Below are positions 48,177 through 61,600 of a stretch of 64,000 nucleotides of DNA, one piece after another. A model generated the notes under the pieces. The model was not told the origin of the DNA, made no database searches, and saw nothing but the letters and a program-made list of their open reading frames with translations. Position 1 is the stretch's first letter. Every line of letters starts with the position of its first letter. The stretch spans positions 26,049,114-26,113,113 of the forward strand of contig OY855913.1 of assembly GCA_963693305.1 (NCBI GenBank), given 5' to 3'. The stretch comes from Meandrina meandrites. Lineage: Eukaryota > Cnidaria > Anthozoa > Scleractinia > Meandrinidae. The translations under genes and the position numbers were made by a program.

Positions 48177-48843
48177 TTAAGGACGTTCGCGCTAATTGTT
48201 TTGGCGCATCCTTACTGCGGACGTAATTCATGTCGCACCGTCGCGCCACGTCATGCATCGAGCGCGCGCGCTGAGAAAACTTTCCAAACAAATACAGGGC
48301 TGGTAGCTGTTCAGATAACTTCGCTCGCAGTTTACTCTCTCAAATGATCGGTGACCCCCAATTTTTTTTTGATACACAGCTTTGTTTTGCGATTCTCGAC
48401 AGATTGTAAAAAAATGAACAAAAAGTCAATGTTGGAAGTCTACAAGTTTCTAATTTTTTTGCCCATGCGGCATCAAATCTTGCCCATCTTTCAACTGCCA
48501 GGCGAGTGCAAATGTGATCACTAAACGATTAGATTTTCTAAAGGAACATCACCAGTTGAATCAATTTGCTTAATAGATCCCCTTAAACAATATTTAGACA
48601 AGAAAATTGCATTTCATGAATTTATTCGCATTATTTTTGAGCAAACAGACACTGTCGCCATTGTCAGAAACGAAGGCCGATTTATAAGATTTTAAGGTGA
48701 TCTTTCGGACATCTTATCTCCGAAACGAATTCGGTGACCCCCCAATTTTTTTACATTTCTGACATGAGTAACCCATAAACTCACAGTGGTGAAAGTTTTA
48801 GAAAAATGTCAATGTTGGAAGATTTTCGCGCGAACGTCCTTAA
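48177..48843. mobile_element. ~665-bp TIR element (TTAAGGACGTTCGCGC ends)
   Basis: The ends TTAAGGACGTTCGCGC and GCGCGAACGTCCTTAA are near-perfect inverted repeats. It shares its interior with 36798-37372 in inverted orientation. No ORF with transposase features is present. Confidence 0.8.
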
Positions 48844-49379
48844 TACATGTAAAATATTCAAACATCTTACAACCTGGATCATTGTAGCCAAAAAACAACA
48901 GTACAAAGCTAAAGATCTGCAGTTGGTCAAGAAAAGAACAAAAATCTTAAAAATGATTTATTATTTCAGTCCAAGAATTCTCTAGATTTTACAATGAATG
49001 ACAAGTAATAAACTTTATTTGTTAATTTTATGTCTAAAAACAACTGCATGCTAACAACACACACAAATCGTTACCAGTAAGGTATGGGAATGTTATTAAT
49101 TGTATTAAAATGGCTTAAGATTATAATCTTGAAAATGCATGTTCCTAACCTCCTAGCAAACCACTTATTTGAATCCAACTGGATTCCGTCTTGTAACAAG
49201 TACACTTAATGACTAATTTAATACAAAAATGTAATGTACACTGTAATATGCCGACATATGTGTTAACATTTCAACCTTGTTACCTAATATTATTTCCCTT
49301 TCTACTGATTACAGGGAATCATGTCTTACATAACGTCCTTCATGAACAACTTTGAATCCAAAAGGATTCTTTTTAATAA

Positions 49380-49414
49380 CTATTTCGAAGAGCCCAGTGG
49401 CACTCTACCACAAG
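49380..49414 (-). CDS. Candidate last coding exon of VEGF-like gene 1
   Basis: After a minus-strand CACTAG acceptor, 35 bases give a phase-matched short tail ending in TAG. A polyadenylation-like AATAAA lies on the minus strand at 49015-49020. The acceptor has a weak pyrimidine tract, so this is only a candidate. Confidence 0.3.
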
Positions 49415-49482
49415 CTAGTGGAATGAATCTAATTTCAATGTGAGAAAAGAAATCTTTCAAAACAAAAACTGCATGCTTTAGT

Positions 49483-49685
49483 GAGGCCCTGCCAGGGTAA
49501 ATTCCGACAAGCGACATGGGCCAAAAAGTAGCGACAGCACTCAAACGAAATAGCGACAAACGGCTGACGAAGCCAAATGTATGTCGCTAAATTTCCGACA
49601 GCGTTGTGTAGCCTTGACAAAACGCCGACACAAGACATTTTAAAATTCCGACAAGCAACCTGGGACACCCCCCTGGCAGGGCCTC
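49483..49685. mobile_element. 203-bp MITE (GAGGCCCTGCCAGGG ends)
   Basis: The 15-base inverted ends are exact. TTTAGT occurs directly before and after (49477-49482 and 49686-49691) and is the likely 6-bp target duplication. The interior repeats CGACA-type strings. Confidence 0.75.
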
Positions 49686-49929
49686 TTTAGTAGTTTATAG
49701 ACCTGCATTTAAACTACAAATTGAATTGTTCTGCAGATGCATTTGTGACTGTCATAAAAAGTGTTATTTGACTTTAGCTACCCATTATATACATTTAACT
49801 ACACAGATTATTATCTAATTATTAATATAAGTTTGAATATAAACTAGACGGACCTCAGATAACCATGATAGGGCGTGCTCAAAACACGAAATAGCAAAAT
49901 GATATTAAAGATAAGAGCCAGAATTATAT

Positions 49930-50250
49930 ATGTGTGTATAAAAACCTGAAAGGAAACTTGATTGTGGTTAGCTTTCACACCAGTTTACTTGTGGTATAGC
50001 TTTTATTTGTTGGTTAGGCCATTTTGTATTTTAAACATGCCCACCATGAATTATAACTGAGAATTAACAGTCAGTTGTATAGGTATGTACAAAAACCCGA
50101 AACAAAACTTGATTTTGGTTACCTTTTACTTTGGTTTGCTTGCGGTTAGCTTTTATTTGTTGGTTACCCCAGTACTCTATAATATTTTGCCATTTCGTAT
50201 TTTAAAGATGCCTGCCATGAATTACATGTATAACTGAGAATTAACAGTCA
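49930..50250. repeat. Tandem duplication (~150 bp, two copies)
   Basis: Copies at about 49944-50074 and 50095-50249 share AACTTGATT, GCTTTTATTTGTTGGTTA, CATGAATTA and ATAACTGAGAATTAACAGTC. The second copy carries TTTGCTTGCGGTTAGC, the same motif as the repeats at 166 and 4225. Confidence 0.75.
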
Positions 50251-51654
50251 GCTTGTTATTTACAGCAGTGCAATCCTCGAGAAACTAAAATGTAACTTTA
50301 AGATGCTTAACGCACTAACCATTCTTCAACAATGGTACGATAATTATTGTACAATCATCAAATGGATTTACATGTTCATATCAAAGGAGATCTAAGACCA
50401 AACCTGTTCATTTTGACCTCTTAGGTCTCTATCATTACTTAATAAATATAGTTTTGTAATGATAAACTATCTAGTATATCTAGTACCCCGGTAATTAATT
50501 TAATAATATTTGTTTGGGGTCTGGATGTATACCCTTTTTGTAAAACACTTCTTACAGTAAATGGATGCTTTAACAATCACTATAAATATTAAACTGTACA
50601 CAGTGCAGACTGTCACAAGTTAGAGCCGGTCTTGGAATTTCTGAACAGCTTTATGTCACTTCCTGGACTGGACTGCTAGACATATTCTGATGTCCTGTCA
50701 TCTGGCTTTACACTGGTGTGTTTAAACTGTTGTTACTTTTTCGTTCTGTATTGACAAGAAAGAAGCAATGATTTTAGTTGTTGCAAGAAGTGCTTTTGCA
50801 TACATGTACTTGCTGTTAATGTCCTATTTTGTGCTTTTATTTACAAATTCAAAACAAAACTGTTACATGCATCCAGTTAATAATAGTTGGGCAGTTTCTT
50901 GGCTTTGTGGACGATACAATCAAAAGACAATACAGCTGTATATAATTACTCACAATACCCGAACTACAGTACAGCACAATAGCTAACCAACATTAGCAGA
51001 AACTCATCATGTTCTATTTAAAATCCATGAATCCGATTGGTTCTCCATTCTCTTCTATTCGCCGATAGAACATGATCACACCCAGGTTGCTCTTTGACGG
51101 TTCAATTATTCACGATTTTTGACTTGAAACCTTATAAAATTGTAGTTTTTGGACTACTGCAGCCTTTTAATAGTTTCTACTTAAAAAGTTAGACTACTCC
51201 CCCTGTTTTGTATGAGTGGAAAGCCAGCTCATTACTGTATTCATTCATAGAAAACTCAGGCGTATATATTTAATAGTCTAATATATATTGTTAAAATAAG
51301 TTTCTGCAACACCATAGTTTCTGCAACTTCTGCACTACTTCCTCAGATCCAATCAAAGTAAGCCCAAAACCAATCATGACTTGCTTACCTGTGCTTCACG
51401 CTGACTACATGTAATTGCTTCAAGTTATAATTGGATCCCTGCACTATTTGTGACCTTAATGTTATTGACCAGAGTGACAACTTTGGTTTTGTTGTTTTTG
51501 GGCAGCTAGTCGGGACGATGGCATTTTCAGGTCAAAGTTTGTTGTAAACTTTCACCCAAAAATGCTGTTGTCCTGACTATAGCTGCCCCTGGGTCTCGGA
51601 GGATGAACTAACACTGACAATTTATAAATTTACTTATATTTTCTTGTTACCCAC

Positions 51655-54600
51655 CTTTCCCATCTGTATGCTCCTCTTTCTTACAACAGTTTTTCTTCAC
51701 TCTCTCTAGAACCTCCTTTCTTCTTGCACACATGATTAGTTCAAAAACCAAAACTACCAGGGTCACAAAACCCATAGAAGCTATGCCAATCTTGTAAGGA
51801 AGTACGTCCACTGTAAAAAATAACAATTTTTGTTAATATACCATAGTTATAAATACATTTAAGACCATGTTGTTTAAACCAATCTGTATTATCTTGGTGT
51901 GATTGAGAAATTATCACAAGGTGGCTGTATGTATTAACTGCAAGGTGGAGTCCATATACCCATTAGTTTATACTCTTGAAAAGAGAGAGGCACTGCATGT
52001 GATCGAGATAGTAAAGTGTCTTTCCCAAGAACACAACACAATGACCAAAGCCAGGGATTAGATCCAGAATACGCTCTTCTGAAAAAGTTTACAGCTAGAC
52101 CACCATCACCTTACAATGCAGAGGGATAAATGGTGAACTCTGCATTTGAGCCTAGTAGCCCATCAGGCTGGAGCTCATATTATCCCAGTTTCCATAGCAT
52201 GAAGCAAATAGGAGTATTTCTACATGGCCCACCCTATCCCATTCCCATTTCATCCTGATGGCATTGCAGGGCTACCTCGCATTATTTTTGCTGGTACCCA
52301 TTTATACACCTGGCTGTAGAGGCACTGTGAGACTATCGTGTCAGTTGCCCGAGAATAGAACAAGGCTCGAACGCAGAGCACTATGTACAGGGACAAGGAA
52401 AAATCAAAGACAGCAGGCTATTGGATGCCGGCCTTGACATAACAAAGGTTCTTCACCTGTTCCATATTCGTTGCGTCTTTCTCCCGTAGATGGACCGCTT
52501 TTACATAAGCAGTTCTCTTCATCTGGAACCTCGCCCTTGTCCCATTTGCACTCCAAGTTACATTCACAGTTGCAACTTGTATCGTTATATACTGTGATAG
52601 TTTTGGGTCTTCCACTGAAGTCTGTGACTTCTAGAGAAATTTCCTGCCTTGTCGATACTGTACATGGTTTTTGCTTGGGTGGAATGTTCTCGTGGCATGT
52701 TCCAGAGCAGCGATATAGTAATATGTGGAACGGTTTGTAACCTTTAGTTTCCTGAACCACCGCTGGTCTTGGTTGGCATCTCTGCTCACTAAGTTTCACT
52801 GAGGACACTTTCACTGGGGAAAAATAGTAAAAAAAAATTACATCTTGCAGTTGAATAGTTTTGACCTTGTTGAAATGTTTTAACCACAAGGAGGCTAGAG
52901 AAATTCCACTTCGGTAGCTCTGTCATTCCATATGCAAAACATCGAAAGTGTTATAACTTTATACTTAGATGTTGAACATTTTTTCGTTAAAAACTGAATG
53001 TTAATTATTTTTACAACTTGTATTTACCGACCTTTATACTATTTATTGACTTAAAATTTAAAGTACGATGTTATGAAACCCGGCCCAACGTTTGTACAAA
53101 TTAATTAACAAATAAAGAAACCTAAGCCATGTTTTATACTGTCATAAAACACGACGGGCATTTGAGAACACGAGGAAATGTAGAAAACATGAGCCGCAGG
53201 CGAATGTTTTCTACATTTCTCGAGTGTTCTCAAATGTCCGGAGTGTTTTATGACAGTATAAAACATGGCTTAGGCTTCTTTCTTTGCTTTATGATATAGA
53301 TTTTAGACGCCGCGAGTGGAAAGTTAAATTAAAATACTTGTAAATGTACAACGAGCGATTGAACGAAGATGAAAAGCAGCAAATAGTTTACCGGAAGACC
53401 AGAAAACTGACACAATTTCATTCATTGTTCGACGTAAGTTTGTTACCTTTCAATCTTTATCTTGTCCTTTTGAACTTCAATAAACTTCACCGACTCTGAG
53501 TGCAATTTCGTTTCAGCAGTAGTCTAGATGACAGCCGTGGAGCCGTAAACAAGTACAATATGTAAACACTTGCTTCGCTTGTCTTGCACAAGGCGTATAA
53601 TTTCCAGAAAAGCTATTGCTTCGGATCTTCCCGTAAACCTTAATTGTTGTCGCAATTTTCCAGCATGAATAGACGATTTAAGAGGAGATTGTCGAGGAAA
53701 ATCTTCGAAAGAAAACTCTCTCGCTCGCTGTCGTTGCGTGTTTCATTAAACTCAAGGAGTGAACACCGCGCCACAAATTTTCCCGCCTCTTCATACTATC
53801 ACTTCGTTTACATCAAAATGAAATGTCCAGTGGATTTATACTTCAGTAAAAAGCAATTTAATAAAAACAAATATTCCATTCGCCCCTGTTGGATTCGAGT
53901 GGTTATAGCCAACGAGGCGCGAAGCACTCGAAGAAAGCTGACGAAAAACAATAAAACATGATTTTTCTATGTTTTATACTCTGATAAAACATAGGTTTTT
54001 AGCCAATCAGAGCGCGCGCAGACTCCTATCTATATTATAACACCAAATATTATTGACGTCATTTTAGTTATTTTAATTTTAGGAGGTCTGCCCTAAAATA
54101 ATTGATAAACATATTGTCATAACATTGTCGAAATAATTTGTTAAAACGTATTGTTTTCTGAATAATGACCTAGAGTCTGACAAAAATTATCTTCTACATC
54201 ATGCAACTTAGTTGGTTAGTGAAAGTAATTGATTAATGTCCATGCTATCCTTTGAGTAACTGATGAAAAACACTAGCCAATAAACACTCGGTCAATTTTG
54301 ACAGTTGGAAGCATTTTTAGAAGCAAATATGGACTCCTGGAGGCTGTTGAACGATTTTATTCACTTGGCATCATCAAGCCGCATCAAATATGAATGAGAA
54401 ACACCCAAACGAAATATCGGGCAGTTTTTTGCTGTAGTTATTGACGTTATTTCTAGAAATTAAAACTACGAGGTGGCCAATGTAATTATTTACATAGACA
54501 AACCGATCAGATAGGTTGCGTCTAATGAAAACACTCTGGACGAGCACACAAGATTTAAAAATACGATCTCTTTTAAATGCGCTACAAAAAACAAAAGACT

Positions 54601-55623
54601 TTTAGCAGTTAACAACAAAGGAATTAAGTATTCTTTTTTGGTGCCGTTAAAAAGCCCACAAAACAAACAGAAGCGCTACTGTTTTGTACATAAATAATAT
54701 TCCATCAAAGGTGACAAATTCCACACATTTCTTCCCACCAAAGCGCTGCCGTTTGTGTAATCAAATGTGATTTCGTAAGCAGAATTTCTCAGAAATTGCG
54801 AAAATTAGTTTCACGTCGCCCACACAACAACCAACAAACACCCTTCGCTAACTTCGTATTTGGCTATTGTTGCCAAGCCACTTTTGGAATCACGAAATAT
54901 TCCAAGGTGTTCACTTACGCGGAAAATTTTTGGCGGTCTTTACGCCGCTCCGTCTGCGATTGTGCATGGAGTTTCCTGACGCATAAGAAACAAAGCAAAA
55001 TCTTCTTCCTGTTAAGCGACTTGGAGTGAAAATAACGTTGAGTTGAGCCATAAAGTTGAAATCAAACGTTTTGATTCGTTCGAAATGTGTTGAAACTGAC
55101 AATAGGTTTACTTTTCACCGCGGTATTATAAATCGCACGATCAAAAGATATACAAGCATGTAGCGTGACTGCTTTCGTTAAATACAGTTTCATTCATGGT
55201 CCCAATAAGAGATCATTCCGGGATAATTTTTAAAACGATTCTTTAGATATAAAGAAGGAAAGTTCTAATGAAATAGGTGTTGTTGTAGCTTCCGTAATAG
55301 TGATTTCTAAAGACTTGATATCAAACAAGTATCAAATTGACTTATGTTTTGAAATTTGCAGTGCATCGTCTTTCGTTGAGAATGATCATGACCTCAATAA
55401 GTTTTGATATCTTGCACGTTTCAGTGATAAGTTAAATAACTACCTTTAAAGAAAACAGCAAACTGCTCGTTACACGTGAAGTTGTAGTATTGAAATTAGC
55501 GTAGAGTGTAAAGTCTAATTGTAAGCTCTCACCTGATGACAAAACAAGGGAGGCCACAAGAACAGCGAGCATTGTTGATGTCCTTGACAATGATCTACAA
55601 CCACAACACATGCTGCAATCCAT
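51655..55623 (-). CDS. Membrane-anchored PDGF/VEGF-like growth factor (gene 1)
   Basis: Minus-strand exons: 55533-55623 (start, 30 codons), 52457-52813 and 51655-51810; all introns are phase 1. Exon 1 encodes a hydrophobic leader (MLAVLVASLVLSS after a short Cys-rich start). Exon 2 holds a PDGF/VEGF cystine knot: C43, LLYRCSGTC (C66, C70), C81 and CNCEC (C111, C113, C115), then a short Cys-rich extension with CLC. Exon 3 encodes a transmembrane segment (about residues 157-177, IGIASMGFVTLVVLVFELIM) followed by a basic stop (CARRK) and cytoplasmic tail. Family members bind receptor tyrosine kinases as dimers; a membrane-tethered form is inferred from the TM exon. The final exon is uncertain: a candidate at 49380-49414 would add 11 residues and a stop in the correct phase. 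Its paralogue lies 6 kb upstream on the same strand. Confidence 0.8.
51955..52390 (-). mobile_element. Diverged tRNA-derived SINE copies in an intron of VEGF-like gene 1
   Basis: Recognisable by GGTACCCATTTATACACCTGG (minus-strand SINE tail) near 52293, by AAGAACACAACACAATGACC near 52028, and by CCATAGCATGAAGC near 52191. The order of parts shows two overlapping or nested copies, as at 42366-42945, but older. Confidence 0.65.
53116..54015. mobile_element. Element with a ~160-bp terminal palindrome, inside an intron of VEGF-like gene 1
   Basis: A long near-perfect palindrome (53116-53280) has arms reading CCTAAGCCATGTTTTATACT outward and centre GAGCCGCAGGCGAA. The right end (53966-54000) repeats GTTTTATACTCTGATAAAAC with CCAATCAGAGCGCGCG. 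The ORF inside (53644-53961) is basic and has no recognised domain. The bounds of the whole element are inferred. Confidence 0.5.
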
Positions 55624-58600
55624 TTTCCTTCGGGGCTGTGTAATACTGTGCGGAGTTGGCTACCTGTTTCGTGTTAACTGCGGACAAAAGAAGGCAATAA
55701 ATGAATGAACACCGATCGAGGAACTTGTAGAATTATTACTCAAACGCCCCAGCCAAAGGGCCAATCAGAAACGAGGTTGGACACAGCAAACTTCCGGTGG
55801 CACGGTGCTGAACCGGAAATTAATCCAAACATGCTTTTGCCTTCCGCACTCCTGCAAACTTTCAAAACTTCAATAAACTGCACTTGATCCAAATTCCAGC
55901 AGTTTAAATCTAATAGCAGATTTGTGTCAGATATTGCTTGGAGAGGCTGAATTTGTGCTCATGTTTCCTCTTGGCAACAAACTCAGTTGTCAAAACCCCT
56001 AACTTCTTACGTCAGCGCGCGTGACCTCTCGTCTCTTTTTTTACAATTTAATAACACTACGTGAAAAACCCATCCCAGACGCATTTAATCTTCCTGTATA
56101 ATTTTACTCGTAAAATTAAAGTACCGTCACACCCAGGGATCCCCACAGGAAGCTATATAACTTGAAAACACTTCTTTCTAAATCTAATTTCGGAAAAGCT
56201 ATACAAACCACAGAATTGTTTAAAACATCCCGGCAGTTGTATCGAGTTTATAATGAAGTTTGCAGACTGTTCCTGTCTAATTTACATATCTTGTAAATAA
56301 TATGCACTGTGTAAATCGGATATCGTTAGATTTTTACATGTGAAAATGAAGTTTTTGCCCAATTCTGTCTGAAAATGGCGCGCGTGGTTACCGTGAAGTC
56401 AAAATAATTTATCTTGCGCCCATGGGCCACTGTACTTTGGCGGAAGAAGGCAAACCTGAAGTCAAAAGATAACTCGTATATTTGGTTGACTTCCTGAGTA
56501 CAATGATCATTTCCATTTACGTTGTTCCTCTGTGGTTCCTGCGAATGAATCACTTGCGTGCAGGCATGCTTGTGAAAAATAACGCAATTACTGTGCGTGC
56601 CTCCGCTAAACAAGAAAGTTTTTCCGGAGTTTAATTTCCACTGAGTACCACGTGGACCTTAAAATTGTTACGTGAACGAAGGACAATGTGAAGAGAGCAT
56701 TCACGTCGTGTGCAATCGGCGAAGTACAGTTCTATCTAAAATTTGGGTACGTTCTTAAATGATGTTCTGTGGTTAACTCAAAATACAAAAATTGATTGCT
56801 TGCGGTTTTATAGTCACTTCACGAAAGTTATTTGTTCAACTTCATAAAACACTGTTATACGTCATACAGTGACGTAAATTCAGAGCGATCGTGCGAAAGA
56901 CTTAATCTCGAACAAATGTTTTTAGGCAAAAATTCACCCACAACACCGTATAGATTAAATCAAATTATATTACTGTAAAAGTTAAATATTTCAGCCAGTT
57001 GTGCTGCGTCTCGAAAGATAGGGATAAGAAACTTATGAGAATTTTTCATATAAGTTCTGTCTTACCTCTGTGCACGTGGTTTGAGCTTTCAATAAAATGC
57101 GAAGCTATGCATGGATGATTGAATGAGCTAATTACTCTAATCAAGGCCAATCATCTAGGTCTAACAAGGCTTTAAAAGGCACTAATGGAAAGTGATATAT
57201 CACTATTACACAGCACATTTGCTTTCTTCAGTCATGCCGAATTATTGGCGCTGTTAATGTGTTACATCCGAAATAATGATCTTTTTACTGTTGTTGTGGA
57301 TAACCGACAAAACTTTGCTAACAGGCTCTAACAATCTTTTCAAATTGAACTTGAAAAGCTAAGCAATTAACACTGGAAGTTACCCCACAAAATTTAGTAT
57401 TTAACTCACGTGTTACTTGTAGCCTTAATGCCTTCGGATTGATGACAAAACAGGATCAAGTTCTTACCTTACTGGCAAAAAGCAAAAATCCTTCCTGATT
57501 TGATGATTTTCCTGCCTTCTTGCGAGTTCAGCTTTAGAAGAGGGTTTTGTTTCCCTCTCGTTGAGGTGTGTGTTAGGTTTACACTGTAATAAAATCGCAG
57601 TCACCTGCAAGTCAGTTTATATAAATCGATTCCGCGGAGATGGAATTTCAGATATGTCCGTTGCTCCGTTACACCTAAATATTTGCCATAAATTTAGAAC
57701 AAAAGTTGACAAGGAGTGGTATTAGGCAAGACTTTGTTATTTAGCCCCGGAGTCCAGTACAAAATAAACGTCATCAAAAGGTGGATAGCTTTAGATTGAT
57801 AACTAACTAAATCAAGTGCATTGACTTTTGTTATCTTGAGCAAAACATGTAGAGATTGTTCTGGGTCGCGTTTGAAAACGTTGTCAATATTTTGTCACAC
57901 TTCAACGGTCTAGACTTGAGCAAAGTGAAGCGATATAGAAATTTCAATATTCTGTTTGCCGCACAAGCTTAAAAAAGTTTGTAGAAAAGAAGCTTTCTAG
58001 GATGTTCCTTCACTTCGGAATTATGTACATCAAGGAACGTGTCAATCTTCTAGTGGTTTTGTATTTGTTTTCCAGTAAACAGTGCAACGGAAAATAACAT
58101 AAACACCCATAACAAAACTCCCACATGTCTTATAGCGTGGCCTACTATACTGTGTTTTCAATTACAGCTCAATATAGTAGATTTAAAATTATCGCTAATT
58201 AATTCTTCACTTCCGTTTTGCCCGGATCTCCACTAAACACTGACGTCATACGAAATATTTTCGATACCAAGGCGGCAAAAGATTACGATAGATTTCGAGA
58301 GCACTCCAGACATGAAATTTCGATGGTGTGACCGGCCAAGCCAACTTCGGAGATTTCCGACAATTTCCGAAACCAAGTCGATGACTCCTCGACGGACGAA
58401 GGCGCACCCGAATTTGGCAAAGCCCAACTCGGCAATTCAAGAATCGAAGAAAGCATTTCTAAAAAGATCTTGCTGGTAGGTAGGGCGATTTTTTAGAAGC
58501 TTCCGCAAAGGAAGTGCTTGTACATGCCTAAGTATTCTTGGAAGCTTTATCCTTGATTGTTTATTTACAAACTCCTTGTTAGTTCATTTAGCATTGTTGT

Positions 58601-61600
58601 AGCCATACTAGGATTCTAGCTAAGTGTAGCAGACATTCTTGGCTAGCTTCTGCTGTATTTATAGAAGGCGAGCCGTCTTTTGAACAGCGAGGAACCGCAA
58701 AAGTATCCCGTGTAACCTCGTGATATTTTTATCGTTCGTAGCTTCCGATTTCACACTTAAGAAGCTTATGCCTATCAGTTTATTAAATCGATCTAAATGT
58801 ACTTATCTCTACTTACACTTATGGTCTGCCGAGAAATCCCCCACAGAAGGAAATCCTCATGTTTTGAAGACAGATTAAAGCGTATTTTTTATCTCTGTTT
58901 TCCACTGTTACTTATGACATCGTTTTGCGTCATAAATTGACAGCACAATTGAAGTAATTACTAATCCACTGAAATTAGAACTTTTAACGTCCCACAAGTA
59001 ATTTTTCCGACTTATCTAGTTTTTACAGTTAGCTCATATCGCTAATGCCTGGCTCTGAATTCTGAAAGGCCCAGACCCAAAATCTCTACGCGGGATGAAA
59101 CACACACAAAACACCGAGAATCAACGCTAAGTGTCACTTATTCGTGTCTGCACGTGTTTAAGAAGAAATGAAAGTAATTGTGGAGCTTCAATACGTAAAA
59201 TTGATGATTTCCTTTGAAGCAATTAGCGGATTAATTAGTTCTACAGTGGATCTTTATAGTGCAGCGAAAAGTGGAGCGGCGCTGATTTTGAGAAGAAAGG
59301 TTCAGCCACTGGCTAGGCCGGCATTGTTAACCTTACGCAGTCGATTGGTTTTACAAGAACCGTCTTGGAATAGTAATATTCGATCCGGAGCTAACATTAA
59401 CATGTTCGTGTTCAAAAGTTCCAGAAAGGAAGCCAATCCATTTATATAAAATTGGATTAAAAATTTTTTACAAGCTTGTAAGAATCACTGTAAAACCGAT
59501 CGAATTGAATGAAAACTCGGATAAGTGGCTAAGAGCAGTGTCTTCTTTCAACAGAATCGAGACATGCTTTCAAACTATTTTGGCCACTATTATTTAAAAC
59601 TAAGACTTTCTCAATTAATTAAGTAGTAAAGAAAGATTATAACCTAGAACTAATGTAAGCAATGTGGCTATAATTTTTTTAAGTAAATTTGCATTACCAA
59701 TTTCCAGTTTCAGCTGGATAGAGCTGGACCCGAATGAAAACCAGCGAGGGATGATGTGACAAATAAATTTAGTATTGTAACTAGTCTTTGACCGTTTTAC
59801 ATGTAACTCGCTGTTTAGTAATTTTAAATTACAAGGTAAAAAATTAAGAGCTCTGTCTTCTGCAGTGAGCTTATAACTACCTTTGGGGTTCACTCATGAA
59901 CTGGATGCAGACTGGATCCGACTGCAGGCGAGGGTGGCTTCCACAGAATCAATTAGAAACTTTCTCCCAGCTTCAATATTTATACTATTTTTTTTCGCCT
60001 GCTATTTTTAAAGAAACATATTTTTGGCTTTTAAAATTAACTAAGCCCAATTATGGAGTTCTTTCAAAAATATATCGTATACTTTCATTTTCTCTTGATA
60101 ATACCATACAAATTCCTGCATGTCACATGTCAGTTAGCTATCTCTGCTTTCAGCTGATTTATCTATAATCAAATCATTCAAAAGATGCACTTCCGTCCCA
60201 CTCCGTGGCACAAGTGTTTGAAGACCGATTGGGAACAAGTCAGGTTTGTTGCGGCTTTCGCCCATGTCGCCTGAGTAGCGAAAGTAAAAAGTCGCATTGC
60301 TTTAGTTCTGCGTTACGAAGCTTAGCGAATGGTTCAAAAACTCTTGCAGCATTGCAGGTTTTCTCATCTAATCTGTTGTAAAACCAAAACCAAAATAATC
60401 CAGCTGGCCAATCACAAAGGACACAGATAGTCCAGTGAACCGATCAAAACGCGAATCAAGTACATGTAGCCGGCATAAAGCGCGGGAGAACGTTTTTTAA
60501 GCCAATCACTGAGCGTGGTAATGCAAAACCAAAGTAAACGCGAATTACAGAGAAGTGAAAACTGCTCTAACAAGACAGACAATGCAGTGAACCAATCAAA
60601 ACTCGAGGGAAATGCATGTAGCCGGCGCGAAGCGCGGGAAAACGTCCATGAACGCGAAGTAGCTAATGTAACAAAACCAAATGACCTAAAAAAAATAACC
60701 TAGTACAGCAACTTAAGGCGCAAATAATCTTGATAGAGACCAACGGTTCATGAAAGACGCAGAATATTCCTTTTCAGTCCTTTGATGACATATAATATTC
60801 ATTATCACCGTCAGCCTTAATTAATCCAATTTTCTTTTTTCTTGATCAGCTCTTCCCTCAACCGACTAGCCTTATTTGGTTAATAATCCCGCCTCTTACA
60901 GCCAACATTCCCCACTTTGGTAAACTGTAGATCTTTCGAGGGTTTTTTTTTACTTTGGCGCATTTCCGGAATATAATATCAAACAACGGTAGACTAGCAC
61001 AATGATTTTCACGGGGAATCCCAGAAACAGGCTCAAAAGGAACTTGTTCAGTCAGCTGAAGAGGAGGAAAAATTATCAGTCTTTCGGTCTTGGAATTTAA
61101 AATGCAGCATTCATGTCTTTTTATTTTAAAATAAGTCTAACTCGGCAATTTGTTTCAATTTGTAGGCTTCATTTCCCAAGATTAATTAATTAACAATTAT
61201 TCACCGAAGTGGAGGAAAACAGCCAAGCTTAATAACTGGCGGACCAAAACATGACTTTCGGTACCCAAAGCGGCACGGGAAGCCATTTTGTTTGTCTACG
61301 GCCTCCGAGTTAACCAATCAGAGCGCGCCAAAAGTGCTATTCACTTGTGAGGTATATGCTAGCTTAAAATATCAAGCAGTCAGTCTATAAAGATAGTATA
61401 AATCTTTATTTTGCATTGTTCTCAAGGTCTTAAATATTTTTTACAATAAATAATTGTATTTCGGTGGTTTGTCACTTGCATTTCATGCAAGCAGCGTTCA
61501 ACTTAAATAATAAACGTGCACAGATATCAATAAATATTAAATAACTTTTATCGAGCTCACTGATCTCGAAGAAACAATTTTGTACACTCTTCTTAGCCGT

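Larger units (their letters stand above)
44575..49379. other. Convergent intergenic region after ANKRD13
   Basis: It probably includes the ANKRD13 3' UTR; AATAAA-like signals are at 45707 and 46782. Other contents are a GACA/CAGA microsatellite (46085-46142), a tRNA-like fragment on the minus strand (47080-47150), a G run (48066-48079) and the TIR element at 48177-48843. No further coding exon is supported. Confidence 0.5.

Noticed and set aside
53644..53961. Basic 105-codon ORF
   Set aside because: Sits in the palindrome-bearing element within an intron; composition is driven by repeats and no domain is visible.
56326..56613. Minus-strand 95-codon ORF upstream of VEGF-like gene 1
   Set aside because: No domain and no splice continuity with the gene; likely chance.
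59168..59449. Plus-strand 93-codon ORF
   Set aside because: Reasonable length but no recognisable motif, signal peptide or neighbouring exon; cannot be supported as a gene.
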